Shown here: positions 33,663 to 42,953 of the stretch, one piece after another
Layout: each line of letters begins with the position of its first letter
Position numbering within the stretch: the first letter of the stretch is position 1
Assembly (NCBI GenBank): GCA_025360005.1
Contig: JANYDA010000065.1
Location: 1-64,000, forward strand
DNA: 64,000 nt
Source: Fibrobacteria bacterium
GTDB taxonomy: Bacteria > Fibrobacterota > Fibrobacteria > UBA11236
Direction: 5' to 3'
Program-made: the position numbers and the translations under genes
Notes under the pieces: model-generated
Database searches by the model: none
What the model saw: only the letters and a program-made list of their open reading frames with translations
What the model was told of the DNA's origin: nothing

Positions 33663-33719
33663 CACGTTAACGTGCCGCTTCGGAACGCGAACTTCTTTCT
33701 TTAGGACGCGAACGTCCTA
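33662..33719. terminator. Two palindromes between convergent genes
   Basis: GCACGTTAACGTGC (33662-33675) is a perfect palindrome overlapping the ligase stop. TAGGACG-CGAA-CGTCCTA (33702-33719) is a perfect hairpin with a 4-base loop. They lie between the plus-strand ligase and the minus-strand glycosyltransferase and share ACGCGAAC-like words. They may terminate both transcripts or belong to a repeated extragenic palindrome family. Confidence 0.55.
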
Positions 33720-33721
33720 CT

Positions 33722-34861
33722 TCAGGATGCGAGCACTTCCTCGTAGAATGAGAACAGCAGCTCGGAATAACGCTCGGAGTTGAAATCCTTCCTCACCCTT
33801 TCGCTTCCCGCCGTGCCCATGCGCGCGCGCAAATCCCCGTCGCCCATGAGCGTCTCCAGCTTGCGGGCCAAGTCTTCCGGATCCTCGGGCTTGAACAGCA
33901 GCCCGTCCACCCCGTCCTCAATGAGCATGTGGATGCCATCCACGTCCGCGCCCAGCCTGGGTTTGGAGGCGGCCATGGATTCGAGCAGTACTCGCCCGCC
34001 CGCCTCGGATCTCGAGGGCAGCACCAGGAACGCGCAACGGCCGATATGATCCGGCATCTCGTGGTTGTACACCGGGGGATGATGGTAGATCTGGGAGTGG
34101 CCGCCCATGGCGGCGTTGAGCTCCGCCGGATCCGGGAACCAGCCCAGGATCTTGAGCTTCCAATCCGGAAACCTGGGCGCCACGCGCTTGAAGGCGTCGA
34201 TGAGGATGTCCACGCCCTTGCGGCGAAAGGGAAAACCCACGAACAAAACCTCTTTGCGCTCCTCGATGCATTTCATCTTTTCAAAGGAGACCTGGTTGAA
34301 GAAGATGCGGATGACGGGGTTGCGCAGGTAGGGCTTGAACGGTTCTATCTGCGCCGCATATTGGATCTTGATGCCATCGGCCCGGGCCAGCACATAGCGC
34401 ATGATCATCGGATAGAGCAGGAGCTTGACGCGCGCGGCGATGCGGCCTTCGTCGAGATAGTTCTTGGGGGCATGATAGACGCCGTTCACTTCGCAGATGA
34501 ACTTGGCGCCGGTGATACCCTTGAGCAGGGAAGCCAACAGGCCGGTCTTCAATGGGTCGTAGCTGGTGATCAGCTCCGGCGTCCGGCCCTGCTTGCGGGC
34601 CTGGAACGCCACCCCGAGCGCGAAGGCGTAATACCTCAGGTTGCCGAGAAGCCTGGCCGTCCGGCTGACCTTGACGGCTTTCACAGTGATGGACGCTACC
34701 TGCAATTCCAGGGCTTCCGGCATGGAAGTGAGCGCCATGCCCTCGAACCTTGCCGACATGCCCTCGAACTTCTTTTTCATCCAGGGGCTGATTTCAAACA
34801 CGGGTCCGGACAGCACCATCAGGATTTTTCTTTTCCCGGCCGGTTGAGACTTTTCCGTCAT
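33722..34861 (-). CDS. Glycosyltransferase, GT4 family (379 aa)
   Basis: The donor half has GFPFRRKGVDILIDAFKR, then HHPPVYNHEMPDHIGRC and LPSRSEAGGRVLLESMAAS, the E-x7-E region of GT4 enzymes. The acceptor half starts ILMVLSGPVFEISPWMKKK. ATG 34861 has CAGGAGAG upstream and begins the domain; the frame runs to 35038, an extension without conserved features. It faces away from the next GT4 at 35183, leaving a 321-base gap. It is one of several transferases that would build the repeat. Confidence 0.9.
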   Translation of the reverse strand: MTEKSQPAGKRKILMVLSGPVFEISPWMKKKFEGMSARFEGMALTSMPEALELQVASITVKAVKVSRTARLLGNLRYYAFALGVAFQARKQGRTPELITSYDPLKTGLLASLLKGITGAKFICEVNGVYHAPKNYLDEGRIAARVKLLLYPMIMRYVLARADGIKIQYAAQIEPFKPYLRNPVIRIFFNQVSFEKMKCIEERKEVLFVGFPFRRKGVDILIDAFKRVAPRFPDWKLKILGWFPDPAELNAAMGGHSQIYHHPPVYNHEMPDHIGRCAFLVLPSRSEAGGRVLLESMAASKPRLGADVDGIHMLIEDGVDGLLFKPEDPEDLARKLETLMGDGDLRARMGTAGSERVRKDFNSERYSELLFSFYEEVLAS

Positions 34862-35182
34862 CCAATGCTCTCCTGCGGACGGGAATACGAGAGGGCTTTC
34901 CTGGGGCACGATACCGCGGGAGCCGGGGGAATCCCGCGATAACCTGAAGCGAGGGCTCTCACGGCGCCGAAAACTACAATTTTCATACCTGGGTGCAAGG
35001 AAAAAGCGGTTCCCAGAAAGGGGCGAGTTCGTTGGCACACCCCACCTTTTGAGTTAAGTTTTTGCGTCCCTGGGAGGAAGAAATTTCCGGCTTCAAACGC
35101 TCCCTATGAATCAAGACACCCCCCCTAGGTCCCATCGCTGCATCCGCACGCCGTTTCCGTTGATCCCGTTCCGGACAGACCC
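34862..35182. other. Divergent intergenic region with hairpin
   Basis: No gene is supported. CGCGGGA (34915-34921) pairs with TCCCGCG (34932-34938), a 7-bp stem with a 10-base loop near the GT start, possibly a leader hairpin. GTTAAGTTTTTGCG and GGGAGGAAGAAA stretches around 35050-35090 offer weak promoter or ribosome-binding matches. A 28-codon frame from 35107 overlaps the next gene start, but it has no ribosome-binding site and is not called. Confidence 0.4.
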
Positions 35183-36319
35183 ATGCGGGTGATTGCCCAT
35201 GCCATCCATAGCGGCGGTTTTTTCGGCGCCGAAAAGGTGCTATGCGATCTGGCCGCCGAAGCGGTGGGGCTTCCCGGCGTCACCGTCAAGCTGATCGCGT
35301 TCCTGGATCCGGATCAGGAGACCAACGAGATCTGCCGCCGCTTCGGAGCTTTGGGCCTGGAGGTCATCCTCTTTCCCTGCGAAGAGGGGATAGGTCCCAT
35401 TTGCCTGATCCGTTATGCCGCCCTGATCCGCAAGCACGGCATCTCCCTGGTCCACACCCATGGCTACAAGCCGGCCATGTACCATGTCTTCAGCCGGCTG
35501 TGCCGCATGCACCAAGTGCCCATCGTGGCCACCGCCCACGGATTCCAGCGCACCAGTTCCAAATGGAAGGACAAGCTCTACGTCGCAGTGGAACTGTTCG
35601 CCTATGCGCGGGTAGAACAGGTGATCTCCGTGTCCAAGGAAACCGAGGACTTCATCCGCGGCCGGCGCCCGGAAATCAAGGTGAAGACCGTCCCCAACGG
35701 CATCAACACGCACGTTACCCTCAAAAGGGAGGGGCCCTTGCGCAAGTCCCTGCCGGGGTTGACGGAAAAAAGCGTCATCGTGGGTTGCATCGGGCGCTTG
35801 GCGCCCGTCAAGAACCAACGCCTGCTGCTGGCGGCGGTGGCCGATCTCGGGGAGCTTGGGAAGGAGCGCTGCCGCGTGGCCATCATCGGGGATGGTCCCG
35901 ACCGCCACGGTCTGGACCGCTATTGGCGGGAGGTCCTGCCCGGTTCGGAGCCTTGCATACTCTCATTCAAACAGGATATCCTGGAATGGATGAACGATAT
36001 GGACATCATCGTGCTGCCTTCCCTGGCCGAAGGCATGCCCATGACGGTTCTGGAAGCCGGGCTGATGGGCAAGCCCGTGATCGCCACGCAGGTGGGAGGC
36101 CTGCCGGAAATGATCCGGCATGGCGAGAACGGCCTCCTGTTCGCTTCCGGGGATAAAACCGCCTTGACCGCGCTGCTCAAAGGGCTATTGGAGAATCTCC
36201 AGGAGGCCGCGCGGTTGGGCGCGAACCTGCGCGCGCATGTGCTCGCCCATTTCGATCTGAAATCCACCAGCCGCCTCTATTTCCAGGCCTATGAAGATGT
36301 CCTGGGGAAGCGTCCGTGA
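35183..36319 (+). CDS. Glycosyltransferase, GT4 family (378 aa)
   Basis: The acceptor half starts MRVIAHAIHSGGFFGAEKVL and the donor half carries GCIGRLAPVKNQRLLLAAV and VLPSLAEGMPMTVLEAGLMG, a clear GT4 donor-binding motif. Length is typical. It opens a plus-strand run of genes through 39936: three transferases and a flippase. It has a poor ribosome-binding site, so its start is by alignment to the family pattern. Sugar specificity unknown. Confidence 0.9.
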   Translation: MRVIAHAIHSGGFFGAEKVLCDLAAEAVGLPGVTVKLIAFLDPDQETNEICRRFGALGLEVILFPCEEGIGPICLIRYAALIRKHGISLVHTHGYKPAMYHVFSRLCRMHQVPIVATAHGFQRTSSKWKDKLYVAVELFAYARVEQVISVSKETEDFIRGRRPEIKVKTVPNGINTHVTLKREGPLRKSLPGLTEKSVIVGCIGRLAPVKNQRLLLAAVADLGELGKERCRVAIIGDGPDRHGLDRYWREVLPGSEPCILSFKQDILEWMNDMDIIVLPSLAEGMPMTVLEAGLMGKPVIATQVGGLPEMIRHGENGLLFASGDKTALTALLKGLLENLQEAARLGANLRAHVLAHFDLKSTSRLYFQAYEDVLGKRP

Positions 36320-36365
36320 ATCCTTTCGCTTCCCTTCCCGCAACCTCCCGCCGCCTTAGGGGCCC

Positions 36366-37508
36366 ATGCTTAGAATCCTCCAGGTAAGCCACGATCTCAA
36401 TATCGGGGGACTGCAAAGGGTGGTGCTGGACCTGGCCCATGCCCAACGGCGGCTTGGCCACGATGCCCACATCTGTTCCCTGCGGGGAGCCGGACCCTTG
36501 TCGGCGGAAGCCGCGGCCAAAGGCATACCCGTGCATGCCATGCCCTGGCCGGAGCACGGCGTGGATCGCTGGATGTTCTTCAAGGTGCGGAAGCTTTTGC
36601 GCAGCGGCAAGTTCGACGTGATCCACACCCATAATACCCAGGCCTTCCTGGACGGGGGACTGGCCGCCTTACTGGCCCGGACCAAGACGCGCATCCATAC
36701 CGATCATGCGCGCAGCTTTCCGGATCTGAAGAAGTACATGCTCGCGGAGAAGGCGCTTTCCCTAGGCTATGACAAGGTAGTGGCCGTCTCGGCGCATACC
36801 CTTAGGAACCTGGCCGAATACGAAGGCATAGCGGAAAGCCGCATGACCGTGATCCCCAACGGGATAAATGGGGAAGCCTACCGCGCCGCGCGGCGCGCGG
36901 CCGACCGCCAGGGGCTGCGCCGGCAAGCCGGCCTGGATCGTTTTTCCCATGTGTTCGGCCTGGGCGTTAGGCTGGAAGACCAGAAGGGCATCGCCTATCT
37001 GCTCTCCGCGATGCCGGAAATCCTGCGCGCTTTTCCCGCGGCGGGATTGGCCGTGGCCGGCAACGGATCCCTGCTCGAGTCCCTCCGGTCGCAGGCGGTT
37101 GCGCTTGGGGTGGACAAGAACGTGGTGTTCCTGGGGGCTTTGCCCAACCTGATCGAATTCTATTGCCTGCTGGATTTCTTCGTGCTCCCCAGCCTATGGG
37201 AAGGCATGCCGCTGTGCATCCTGGAAGCCATGTGCCTGGGGCTTCCCGTAATCGCCAGCGCCGTGGGCGGCGTGCCGGAACTGCTCACCCAGGGCAAGGA
37301 CGGGCTGCTGGTGCCCGCGCGCGATCCGGACGCGCTAGCGAAAGCGATCCTCACCGTCCTGGGCGATGCCGGGCTGGCCCTATCCATGGGCGAGGCGGCG
37401 GCGCAACGCTTCGACACGCGCTTCGATTTCATGCGCATGGCCGAAGATTATCTGGAACTTTACGGAGCGGGCAACGCCGGGGACAGGGCAAGCCGGTCCT
37501 CGCCATGA
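36366..37508 (+). CDS. Glycosyltransferase, GT4 family (380 aa)
   Basis: MLRILQVSHDLNIGGLQRVV begins a typical GT4 acceptor domain. FGLGVRLEDQKGIAYLLSAM and LPSLWEGMPLCILEAMCLG are the donor-binding motifs. It overlaps the flippase start by ATGA (37505-37508), so expression is coupled. It follows the preceding GT4 by 46 bases. Together the two transferases probably add successive sugars to the lipid-linked repeat. Confidence 0.9.
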   Translation: MLRILQVSHDLNIGGLQRVVLDLAHAQRRLGHDAHICSLRGAGPLSAEAAAKGIPVHAMPWPEHGVDRWMFFKVRKLLRSGKFDVIHTHNTQAFLDGGLAALLARTKTRIHTDHARSFPDLKKYMLAEKALSLGYDKVVAVSAHTLRNLAEYEGIAESRMTVIPNGINGEAYRAARRAADRQGLRRQAGLDRFSHVFGLGVRLEDQKGIAYLLSAMPEILRAFPAAGLAVAGNGSLLESLRSQAVALGVDKNVVFLGALPNLIEFYCLLDFFVLPSLWEGMPLCILEAMCLGLPVIASAVGGVPELLTQGKDGLLVPARDPDALAKAILTVLGDAGLALSMGEAAAQRFDTRFDFMRMAEDYLELYGAGNAGDRASRSSP

Positions 37509-38944
37509 GCACCGGCTCCCCTTCCGGTTCGCCTTCCGTCTTCTCGGCGGTGAAGTCCCTGGCCATCGCCAAGTTCGGGACGCAGCTCCTCTCCTGGGTC
37601 GGCACCTATTACGTAGCCACTGTGCTCATGCCCAAGGACTATGGGCTGTCTTCCATGGCCACCGCCTTCACCCAGTTCGCGCAGCTCTTCGCGGAGATGG
37701 GCATCGGCGTCACCATCGTGCAGCGGCAGAGCATCCCGGAAAAGGAGTTGCACAACCTCTTCACCTTCAGCCTCATGCTGGGCTCCTTCTGCGCGGTGGC
37801 CAGCTTCTTCCTGGCATACCTGGGCGGCTGGTACTTCCGCCGCGCAGACATCATCCCCCTCACCCAGTTCACCTCGGTGGTATTCCTCGCCAACGCCCTC
37901 TCCATCGTGCCCTACAATATCCTCAACCGCGACATGCGTTTCCGCGAAAGGGGGTGGGTGGACATGCACAGCACCTTTATATCGGTGGCGGCGCAGGTGG
38001 CCATGGCGCATGCCGGGATGGGGGCCTGGTCCTTGATCGGCGGCGTGGGCATCCGCGCCGTGGTCCGCACCGCCGCCTCCTTCTACTACTCCAAGTACGT
38101 CCCCACCCTTTTCTTCAATTGGGGTCTGCTCAAAGGGGATCTGGTCTTCAGCCTGCCGGTCACCTTTAACGGCCTGCTGTACGTCCTCAAGGAAAAGAGC
38201 ATCCCCCTGATCCTGGGGCGTTTCTTCTCCGCCGCCCAACTGGGCTATTATGCGCTCGCCAATACGCTGTCCGATATCCCCAACCAGAAAGTGGTGCAGA
38301 TAGTCCGGGAAATCCTGCTGCCGCTGCTTTCGCGCCGGGATCAGGCCGGCCGGGTGGACGGCCTTTTCACCGCGCTCAAGTTCTGCACCCTCTTTATCCT
38401 GCCTGTGTACATCGCCGGCTTCTACTACGGCGCGCCCATCCTCGAAGCGCTTTTCCCCGCCAAATGGTCGGCCATGGCGCAGATATTCGCCGGACTTTGC
38501 CTGGTGCAGATCTTCGTCGTCTTCATCTCCATCGGCACCATCTACGCCACGGCCAGCGGCAAGCCCTTGTTGTCTTCCTACGCAGAGGTCTCCCTGGCCC
38601 TGCTCATCCCAGCCGCCACCTACCTGTTCCACACGCTGCCGTTCAGCTCGCTTCCCTATGTCTGGTCGGTGGTGCATTTCCTGGTCTTCTCGATCTGGAT
38701 TTTCGTGCTCATGCGCGGGAGCGGTCCTTTCCTCATGCGCCTGTTGCGGCTGAACCTGCAAGTGGTGGCCGTATGCCTGGCGGTAGTGGCCGCCGATTTC
38801 GCGCTGTTCCATATCGGCCACCTTTCCCGCTTCGGCCACGCCCAGGCCCTGGCTTTCGTGAGGGCCGCGCTCTATCTGGTCGCCTACCTGGGATTCGTCT
38901 ATTTTTCCCACCGGGAATTCATCTTCACCCTGAGGAAAAAGTGA
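37505..38944 (+). CDS. Wzx-like lipopolysaccharide/oligosaccharide flippase (479 aa)
   Basis: Twelve or so hydrophobic segments spread evenly over the chain with FGTQLLSWVGTYYVATVLMP, LGYYALANTLSDIPNQKVVQ and LPLLSRRDQAG match the MOP-superfamily polysaccharide transporters. This protein would turn the undecaprenyl-linked repeat to the periplasmic side before polymerisation. ATG overlaps the upstream GT gene (ATGA) and its stop overlaps the next start by GTGA (38941-38944), placing it in the middle of an operon. Confidence 0.88.
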   Translation: MSTGSPSGSPSVFSAVKSLAIAKFGTQLLSWVGTYYVATVLMPKDYGLSSMATAFTQFAQLFAEMGIGVTIVQRQSIPEKELHNLFTFSLMLGSFCAVASFFLAYLGGWYFRRADIIPLTQFTSVVFLANALSIVPYNILNRDMRFRERGWVDMHSTFISVAAQVAMAHAGMGAWSLIGGVGIRAVVRTAASFYYSKYVPTLFFNWGLLKGDLVFSLPVTFNGLLYVLKEKSIPLILGRFFSAAQLGYYALANTLSDIPNQKVVQIVREILLPLLSRRDQAGRVDGLFTALKFCTLFILPVYIAGFYYGAPILEALFPAKWSAMAQIFAGLCLVQIFVVFISIGTIYATASGKPLLSSYAEVSLALLIPAATYLFHTLPFSSLPYVWSVVHFLVFSIWIFVLMRGSGPFLMRLLRLNLQVVAVCLAVVAADFALFHIGHLSRFGHAQALAFVRAALYLVAYLGFVYFSHREFIFTLRKK

Positions 38945-39936
38945 CGGGACGGGGCGGCAAGCGCGCGCGGGTCTGGATCGCCTGGGAGACCCAGCGGCGT
39001 TCCCTGAACCTGTCCCGCCGGATGGGCGCGGACCTGGTCATCTTCGATCTGGAGCGGTTGGGCCGATGGCGCTACCTCGTCTCCATCGCCAGGACTTTCG
39101 CAGTGCTCTTCGCGTACCGGGGCCGCACCGTATTCGTACAAAACCCTTCCATGCTGCTGGCGGCCATGGCTTGCCTGCTGCAGCCTCTGTTCGGCTATTT
39201 CCTGGTGGTGGACAGGCATACCGCTTATATGGATGCCGTGCGCGGCGGCCCCCTCGCAAGGCGGATTATGCGGCTGCTCAGCATCCTCACCTTGCGCCAT
39301 GCCGGCCTCACTATCGTCACCAACTCCCAGTTGCTCCGTAAGGTCATGCGCTGCGGAGGCAGGGGTTTTGTGCTTCCGGATCCCTATCCCGAGATGGAAG
39401 CCGCCTCCCGCCGGGAAAAACCGTTCCCGTTCGAGATCCTGCTGGTCTCTTCCTGGGCGCCGGACGAACCCATCGCGGAAATGGCGGAGGCCGCCCGCCT
39501 CCTTGGCCCCGGATTCCGGATCTGGGCCTCAGGCAATCCCAAAACGCGCTTCGCTTCCGTCTTGGCGGCCAAGCCGGAAAATTTCAATTCCACCGGTTTT
39601 CTTCCGGACGCCGCGTATTTTGATTTCATGCGCAAGGTGGATTGCGTGGCCGCCCTGACAAAACGGGGAGCCACTTTGGTATGCGGCGCCTACGAGGCCA
39701 TTAGTTTGGGAAAGCCGATCATTCTTGGGAATTCTAAGGTATTAAAGGAGTATTTTAGTTCCGGGGCGGTCTACTCGGATTGCTCGGCCACGGACCTGGC
39801 GGAAAAAATCCGGCGAATGGCGCAGGGATATGACGAATATCATAGGGAAATCCTCGTTTTCAGGGAGAAAAGCCGTTCCGATTGGGAAAAGTCGCTGCAA
39901 CGGTTTGAAGATTGCATTCGGGACCGGGCGGAGTGA
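38941..39936 (+). CDS. Diverged glycosyltransferase-like protein (331 aa)
   Basis: A GTG at 38941 overlaps the flippase stop and GAGGAAAAA lies just upstream. The protein has a GT4-like layout but weak motifs: RVWIAWETQRRSLNLSRRM at the front, ILLVSSWAPDEPIAEMAEAA as a donor-half start, and VAALTKRGATLVCGAYEAIS, where the common E-x7-E is only partly present. The hydrophobic stretch MLLAAMACLLQPLFGYFLVV may touch the membrane. It is probably a transferase of the same repeat, but the match is less certain than for its neighbours. Confidence 0.7.
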   Translation: MTGRGGKRARVWIAWETQRRSLNLSRRMGADLVIFDLERLGRWRYLVSIARTFAVLFAYRGRTVFVQNPSMLLAAMACLLQPLFGYFLVVDRHTAYMDAVRGGPLARRIMRLLSILTLRHAGLTIVTNSQLLRKVMRCGGRGFVLPDPYPEMEAASRREKPFPFEILLVSSWAPDEPIAEMAEAARLLGPGFRIWASGNPKTRFASVLAAKPENFNSTGFLPDAAYFDFMRKVDCVAALTKRGATLVCGAYEAISLGKPIILGNSKVLKEYFSSGAVYSDCSATDLAEKIRRMAQGYDEYHREILVFREKSRSDWEKSLQRFEDCIRDRAE

Positions 39937-39992
39937 AAATTGACTAAGTACAATCAAGGCTATGCAAGCCGAGAGTTCCGGAGGATCGAACC

Positions 39993-41303
39993 ATGAGACC
40001 GACATCCCTATTCCGCCCCAGCGCGGCGGCTTTCCTATTCCTGTTTTTCGCTTCCCACCAAGCCGAAGCCAAGCGGCTTTACATCGCCACCACCGGCAAC
40101 GATGCCGTGCTCTATGCCGACAACTCAGCCTCCAATCCGTGGAAAAGCGTGGAGAAGGCGTTCTATGAACCTAAGGCCGGCGATACCGCTTGCTTTATGC
40201 CGGGCCAGTACAATATCACCACCCACATCGACCAGGCCCATACGGGAAACTCCGGCACCCCGGATAAACGCATCATCATCACCAGTTGCACCGCCGATGA
40301 GGCGCTGATCATGGGCTCCACCAACCTGGATCCGAACATCGACATCGAGAAGGATTATTATACCGTGCAGAACCTGCGGTTCCAGGGCCCGGGCCGCTTC
40401 TTCCGCGTCGGCTATGATTATTCCGGCACGGCCGCCTATTTCATCAACCTCAAGGTCAAGATGACCAAGGGCGGGGACAATTTCGGCTTCGTTTGGATAG
40501 ACGGCGCGATTGAACCCCATATGGAACGTTGCGTCATCGAAGGCGTGTACCCCTCCGGCGCCGGCACGCCCAATTTCACCTGCGGCATCATCGTCTTCCG
40601 CGGTTCGGGCGCTAAGATACTCCACAACGAATTCCACCATATGGCCACGGGCGTATATTACAAGCATGCCAATGCGACCAAGATCCCGGGGGACATCGAG
40701 ATCGCCTACAACTACATCCATCACACCGATCGCTTTTCCATGCAGCTCAACTGCGACTACGCCAGCGTGCATGACAACCTGATGGGCGTGTCCAATGCCC
40801 AATTCTTCCTCAACGATGCCAACGGCGTGGCCGGCGGTGATTTCAACGTCATCAATCACAACACCCTGTACGATTGCCCCCTGATCCTGCAATACCAGAC
40901 CGAGTCCACGGACCTCACCCCGGGCGCCATAGGGAATACCTTCACCAACAACATCTTCCTGGGTGGGGCTGAATTCCATCGCTACTCCCCGGTCCCGCAT
41001 CAGTCCAAAGCCGATAACAACCTTTGGGCTCCCGGCAGCGTCATCTGGGAGAACCGCATCCAATATACGCTGGCAAGCTGGCAGGCTCATTCAAGCCTGG
41101 AAAAGAAATCCGTCCAGGCCACGCCCATATTCGCGGCCGCCGTACCCGCCACGGCCAACAATTTCCGTCTCAAGGCCGGATCTGCGGGCGCCTTGAAAGG
41201 GACGGACGGCAAGGATCTGGGCGCCGACATCGGTTCGGTGGGTCCCGGCATTTCGACGCCCATAAACCTGGATCCGCATCTCTACCGCGCCATCGCAAAG
41301 TAG
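39993..41303 (+). CDS. Exported right-handed beta-helix protein (436 aa)
   Basis: A signal peptide (FRPSAAAFLFLFFASHQAEA) is followed by a parallel beta-helix: RLYIATTGNDAVLYADNSAS, then NPWKSVEKAF, and repeated blocks such as ERCVIEGVYPSG, ILHNEFHHMATGVYYK and AYNYIHHT, spaced by about 22 residues. Such proteins in polysaccharide loci may be lyases, epimerases of the AlgG type, or binding proteins. No catalytic triad of a named family is clear. It lies between the transferase run and the deacetylase and probably acts on the polymer in the periplasm. Confidence 0.8.
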   Translation: MRPTSLFRPSAAAFLFLFFASHQAEAKRLYIATTGNDAVLYADNSASNPWKSVEKAFYEPKAGDTACFMPGQYNITTHIDQAHTGNSGTPDKRIIITSCTADEALIMGSTNLDPNIDIEKDYYTVQNLRFQGPGRFFRVGYDYSGTAAYFINLKVKMTKGGDNFGFVWIDGAIEPHMERCVIEGVYPSGAGTPNFTCGIIVFRGSGAKILHNEFHHMATGVYYKHANATKIPGDIEIAYNYIHHTDRFSMQLNCDYASVHDNLMGVSNAQFFLNDANGVAGGDFNVINHNTLYDCPLILQYQTESTDLTPGAIGNTFTNNIFLGGAEFHRYSPVPHQSKADNNLWAPGSVIWENRIQYTLASWQAHSSLEKKSVQATPIFAAAVPATANNFRLKAGSAGALKGTDGKDLGADIGSVGPGISTPINLDPHLYRAIAK

Positions 41304-41344
41304 TAGCCGGCGCATTTGCGATTGGAGACCATGGAGGAACCACG

Positions 41345-42325
41345 TTGCAAGCGATGACGAGGATGGGCAGCCGGCTCGCGAAGCTGGCCCGCATGCCTTG
41401 GGTCTCCCTGCGGAACAAATTGGAACCTCCCGTGCTGGTCCTGGCCTACCATCGGGTGGCCGAGCTTTCGGACGATTCCATCGGGATGGCGGTGACGCCG
41501 GAAAACTTCCGGAACCAGCTCATCCACCTGCGGGAGAATTTCCCGATCCTGCGCTTCGAGGCGGACTGGGATCCGGTCAGCCGCCCCTCCGTAGTCATCA
41601 CTTTCGACGACGGCTACGCGGACAACCGCGCTTCGGCCCTGCCCATACTGGAGGAGTTGCGGCTTCCGGCCGCGTTCTTCATCAGTTCCGGCTGGATCGG
41701 ATCTGACCAGGAATTCTGGTGGGACGAACTGGAGAGGATCTTTCAGGGGCGCGGCGCGCTCCCGGAAACCCTTTCCCTGGACGCGGGCGGAATCCGCGGG
41801 GAATGGAACACCTCCGGCCCGGAGACCCGCGCGCGCGCCTATCGCGAATTGCATCTGCGCGCGAAGGGCATGGCGCCGGAACCGCGTTCCGCCCTGCTTG
41901 CCGCATTGCGGGGATGGTCCGGCCGCGGCCAGGCCAGGCCCAGCCATCGCTCCCTGCGCCTGGACGAGCTGAAAGCCCTGGCCTCCTCGCCCTGCGTGAC
42001 CATCGGGGCCCATACCGTATCCCACCCCATGCTTTCCGGCCGCCCCAAAGCGGAACAGGAACGGGAGATCCTGGCCTCGCGGAAAGACCTTGAGACATGG
42101 TTGGAAAGGCCCGTGGACATTTTCTCATTCCCCTTCGGCGCCAAGCGGGATTACAACGCGGAGACGCTGGACATCTGCCGGACCGCGGGCTTCCGGAAAT
42201 CCGCGGCCGCCTATGCCGGACAATGGCGGAAAGGCTCGGATCCCATGCAAATTCCGCGCGTCTTCATCCACAACTGGACGAAGGATCAATTCGCCCGCAA
42301 GCTCACCCTTTTCTTCAACACCTGA
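41345..42325 (+). CDS. Polysaccharide deacetylase (326 aa)
   Basis: The NodB-homology motifs are present: VITFDDGYADN (motif 1), GAHTVSHPMLSG (motif 2 with its two His), and FSFPFGAKRDYN (motif 3). The TTG at 41345 is preferred because GGAGG at 41333-41337 sits 7 bases before it, whereas the ATG at 41354 is 16 away. It lacks a clear signal peptide. It should remove N- or O-acetyl groups, tuning the polymer. It is followed 4 bases later by an acetyltransferase gene. Confidence 0.87.
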   Translation: MQAMTRMGSRLAKLARMPWVSLRNKLEPPVLVLAYHRVAELSDDSIGMAVTPENFRNQLIHLRENFPILRFEADWDPVSRPSVVITFDDGYADNRASALPILEELRLPAAFFISSGWIGSDQEFWWDELERIFQGRGALPETLSLDAGGIRGEWNTSGPETRARAYRELHLRAKGMAPEPRSALLAALRGWSGRGQARPSHRSLRLDELKALASSPCVTIGAHTVSHPMLSGRPKAEQEREILASRKDLETWLERPVDIFSFPFGAKRDYNAETLDICRTAGFRKSAAAYAGQWRKGSDPMQIPRVFIHNWTKDQFARKLTLFFNT

Positions 42326-42329
42326 TCCC

Positions 42330-42953
42330 ATGGCTTCTGGCAACCGCGAGGGATGGGGTGATTTCCGGTGGGATTTGGAAAAATTCTACCAGATCGAATG
42401 CGGCACTTCCACCCCGTCCCTGGGCAGGAAACTGAACGTCTGGTGCAACAGCCTGGGACTGCATTGCGTGGCCATCTTCCGCTTCGCCGACTTCTCCCGG
42501 AAAATCTACCGCCGCAACCGCTTCTCCGGCCTGCCCTTGATGCTCGCGCAGGCTGGGCTCTGTTCCTTCATAAAGCACCATTATCTCACCGATATTTTCG
42601 CCGCCGAGATAGGCCCGGGATTCTACATCAGCCACGTGGGCAACATCTACGTCGGCGCCTGCAAGATAGGATCCAACCTCAGCCTGACTCATAACGTCAC
42701 GTTGGGCACCAACAATGCGGACGGCCTGGAAGGCCTCCCGACGCTGGGATCCTCGGTTTGGATCGGCACGGGAAGCGTCGTATACGGGAAAATCTCCGTC
42801 GGCAACGGCGTTACGGTGAATTGCGGTTCCATCCTTTCCAAGAGCGTCCCCGATAATTGCCTGGTCGGTGGCAACCCGGCCCGGATCATCCAGACGGGCC
42901 ATGATAATTCCAAATCCTTCGCCGGGTTCGCCCCGCCGAAAGCCGCTCCCTGA
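42330..42953 (+). CDS. Serine-acetyltransferase-like hexapeptide acyltransferase (207 aa)
   Basis: The carboxyl half has the left-handed beta-helix: FYISHVGNIYVGACKIGSNL, then SLTHNVTLGTNNADG and LGSSVWIGTGSVVYGKISVG, with the VPDNCLVGGNPARII end. The front is helical as in CysE-like enzymes. It acetylates an amino or hydroxyl group using acetyl-CoA. A second enzyme of the same type lies at 44670, and the two flank a membrane protein. The stop overlaps the next ATG by one base group (TGATG). Probably a sugar O-acetyltransferase. Confidence 0.85.
   Translation: MASGNREGWGDFRWDLEKFYQIECGTSTPSLGRKLNVWCNSLGLHCVAIFRFADFSRKIYRRNRFSGLPLMLAQAGLCSFIKHHYLTDIFAAEIGPGFYISHVGNIYVGACKIGSNLSLTHNVTLGTNNADGLEGLPTLGSSVWIGTGSVVYGKISVGNGVTVNCGSILSKSVPDNCLVGGNPARIIQTGHDNSKSFAGFAPPKAAP

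Noticed and set aside
35107-35192. 28-codon frame before the GT4 gene, possible leader peptide
   Set aside because: No ribosome-binding site, and the codons overlap the next start by chance.
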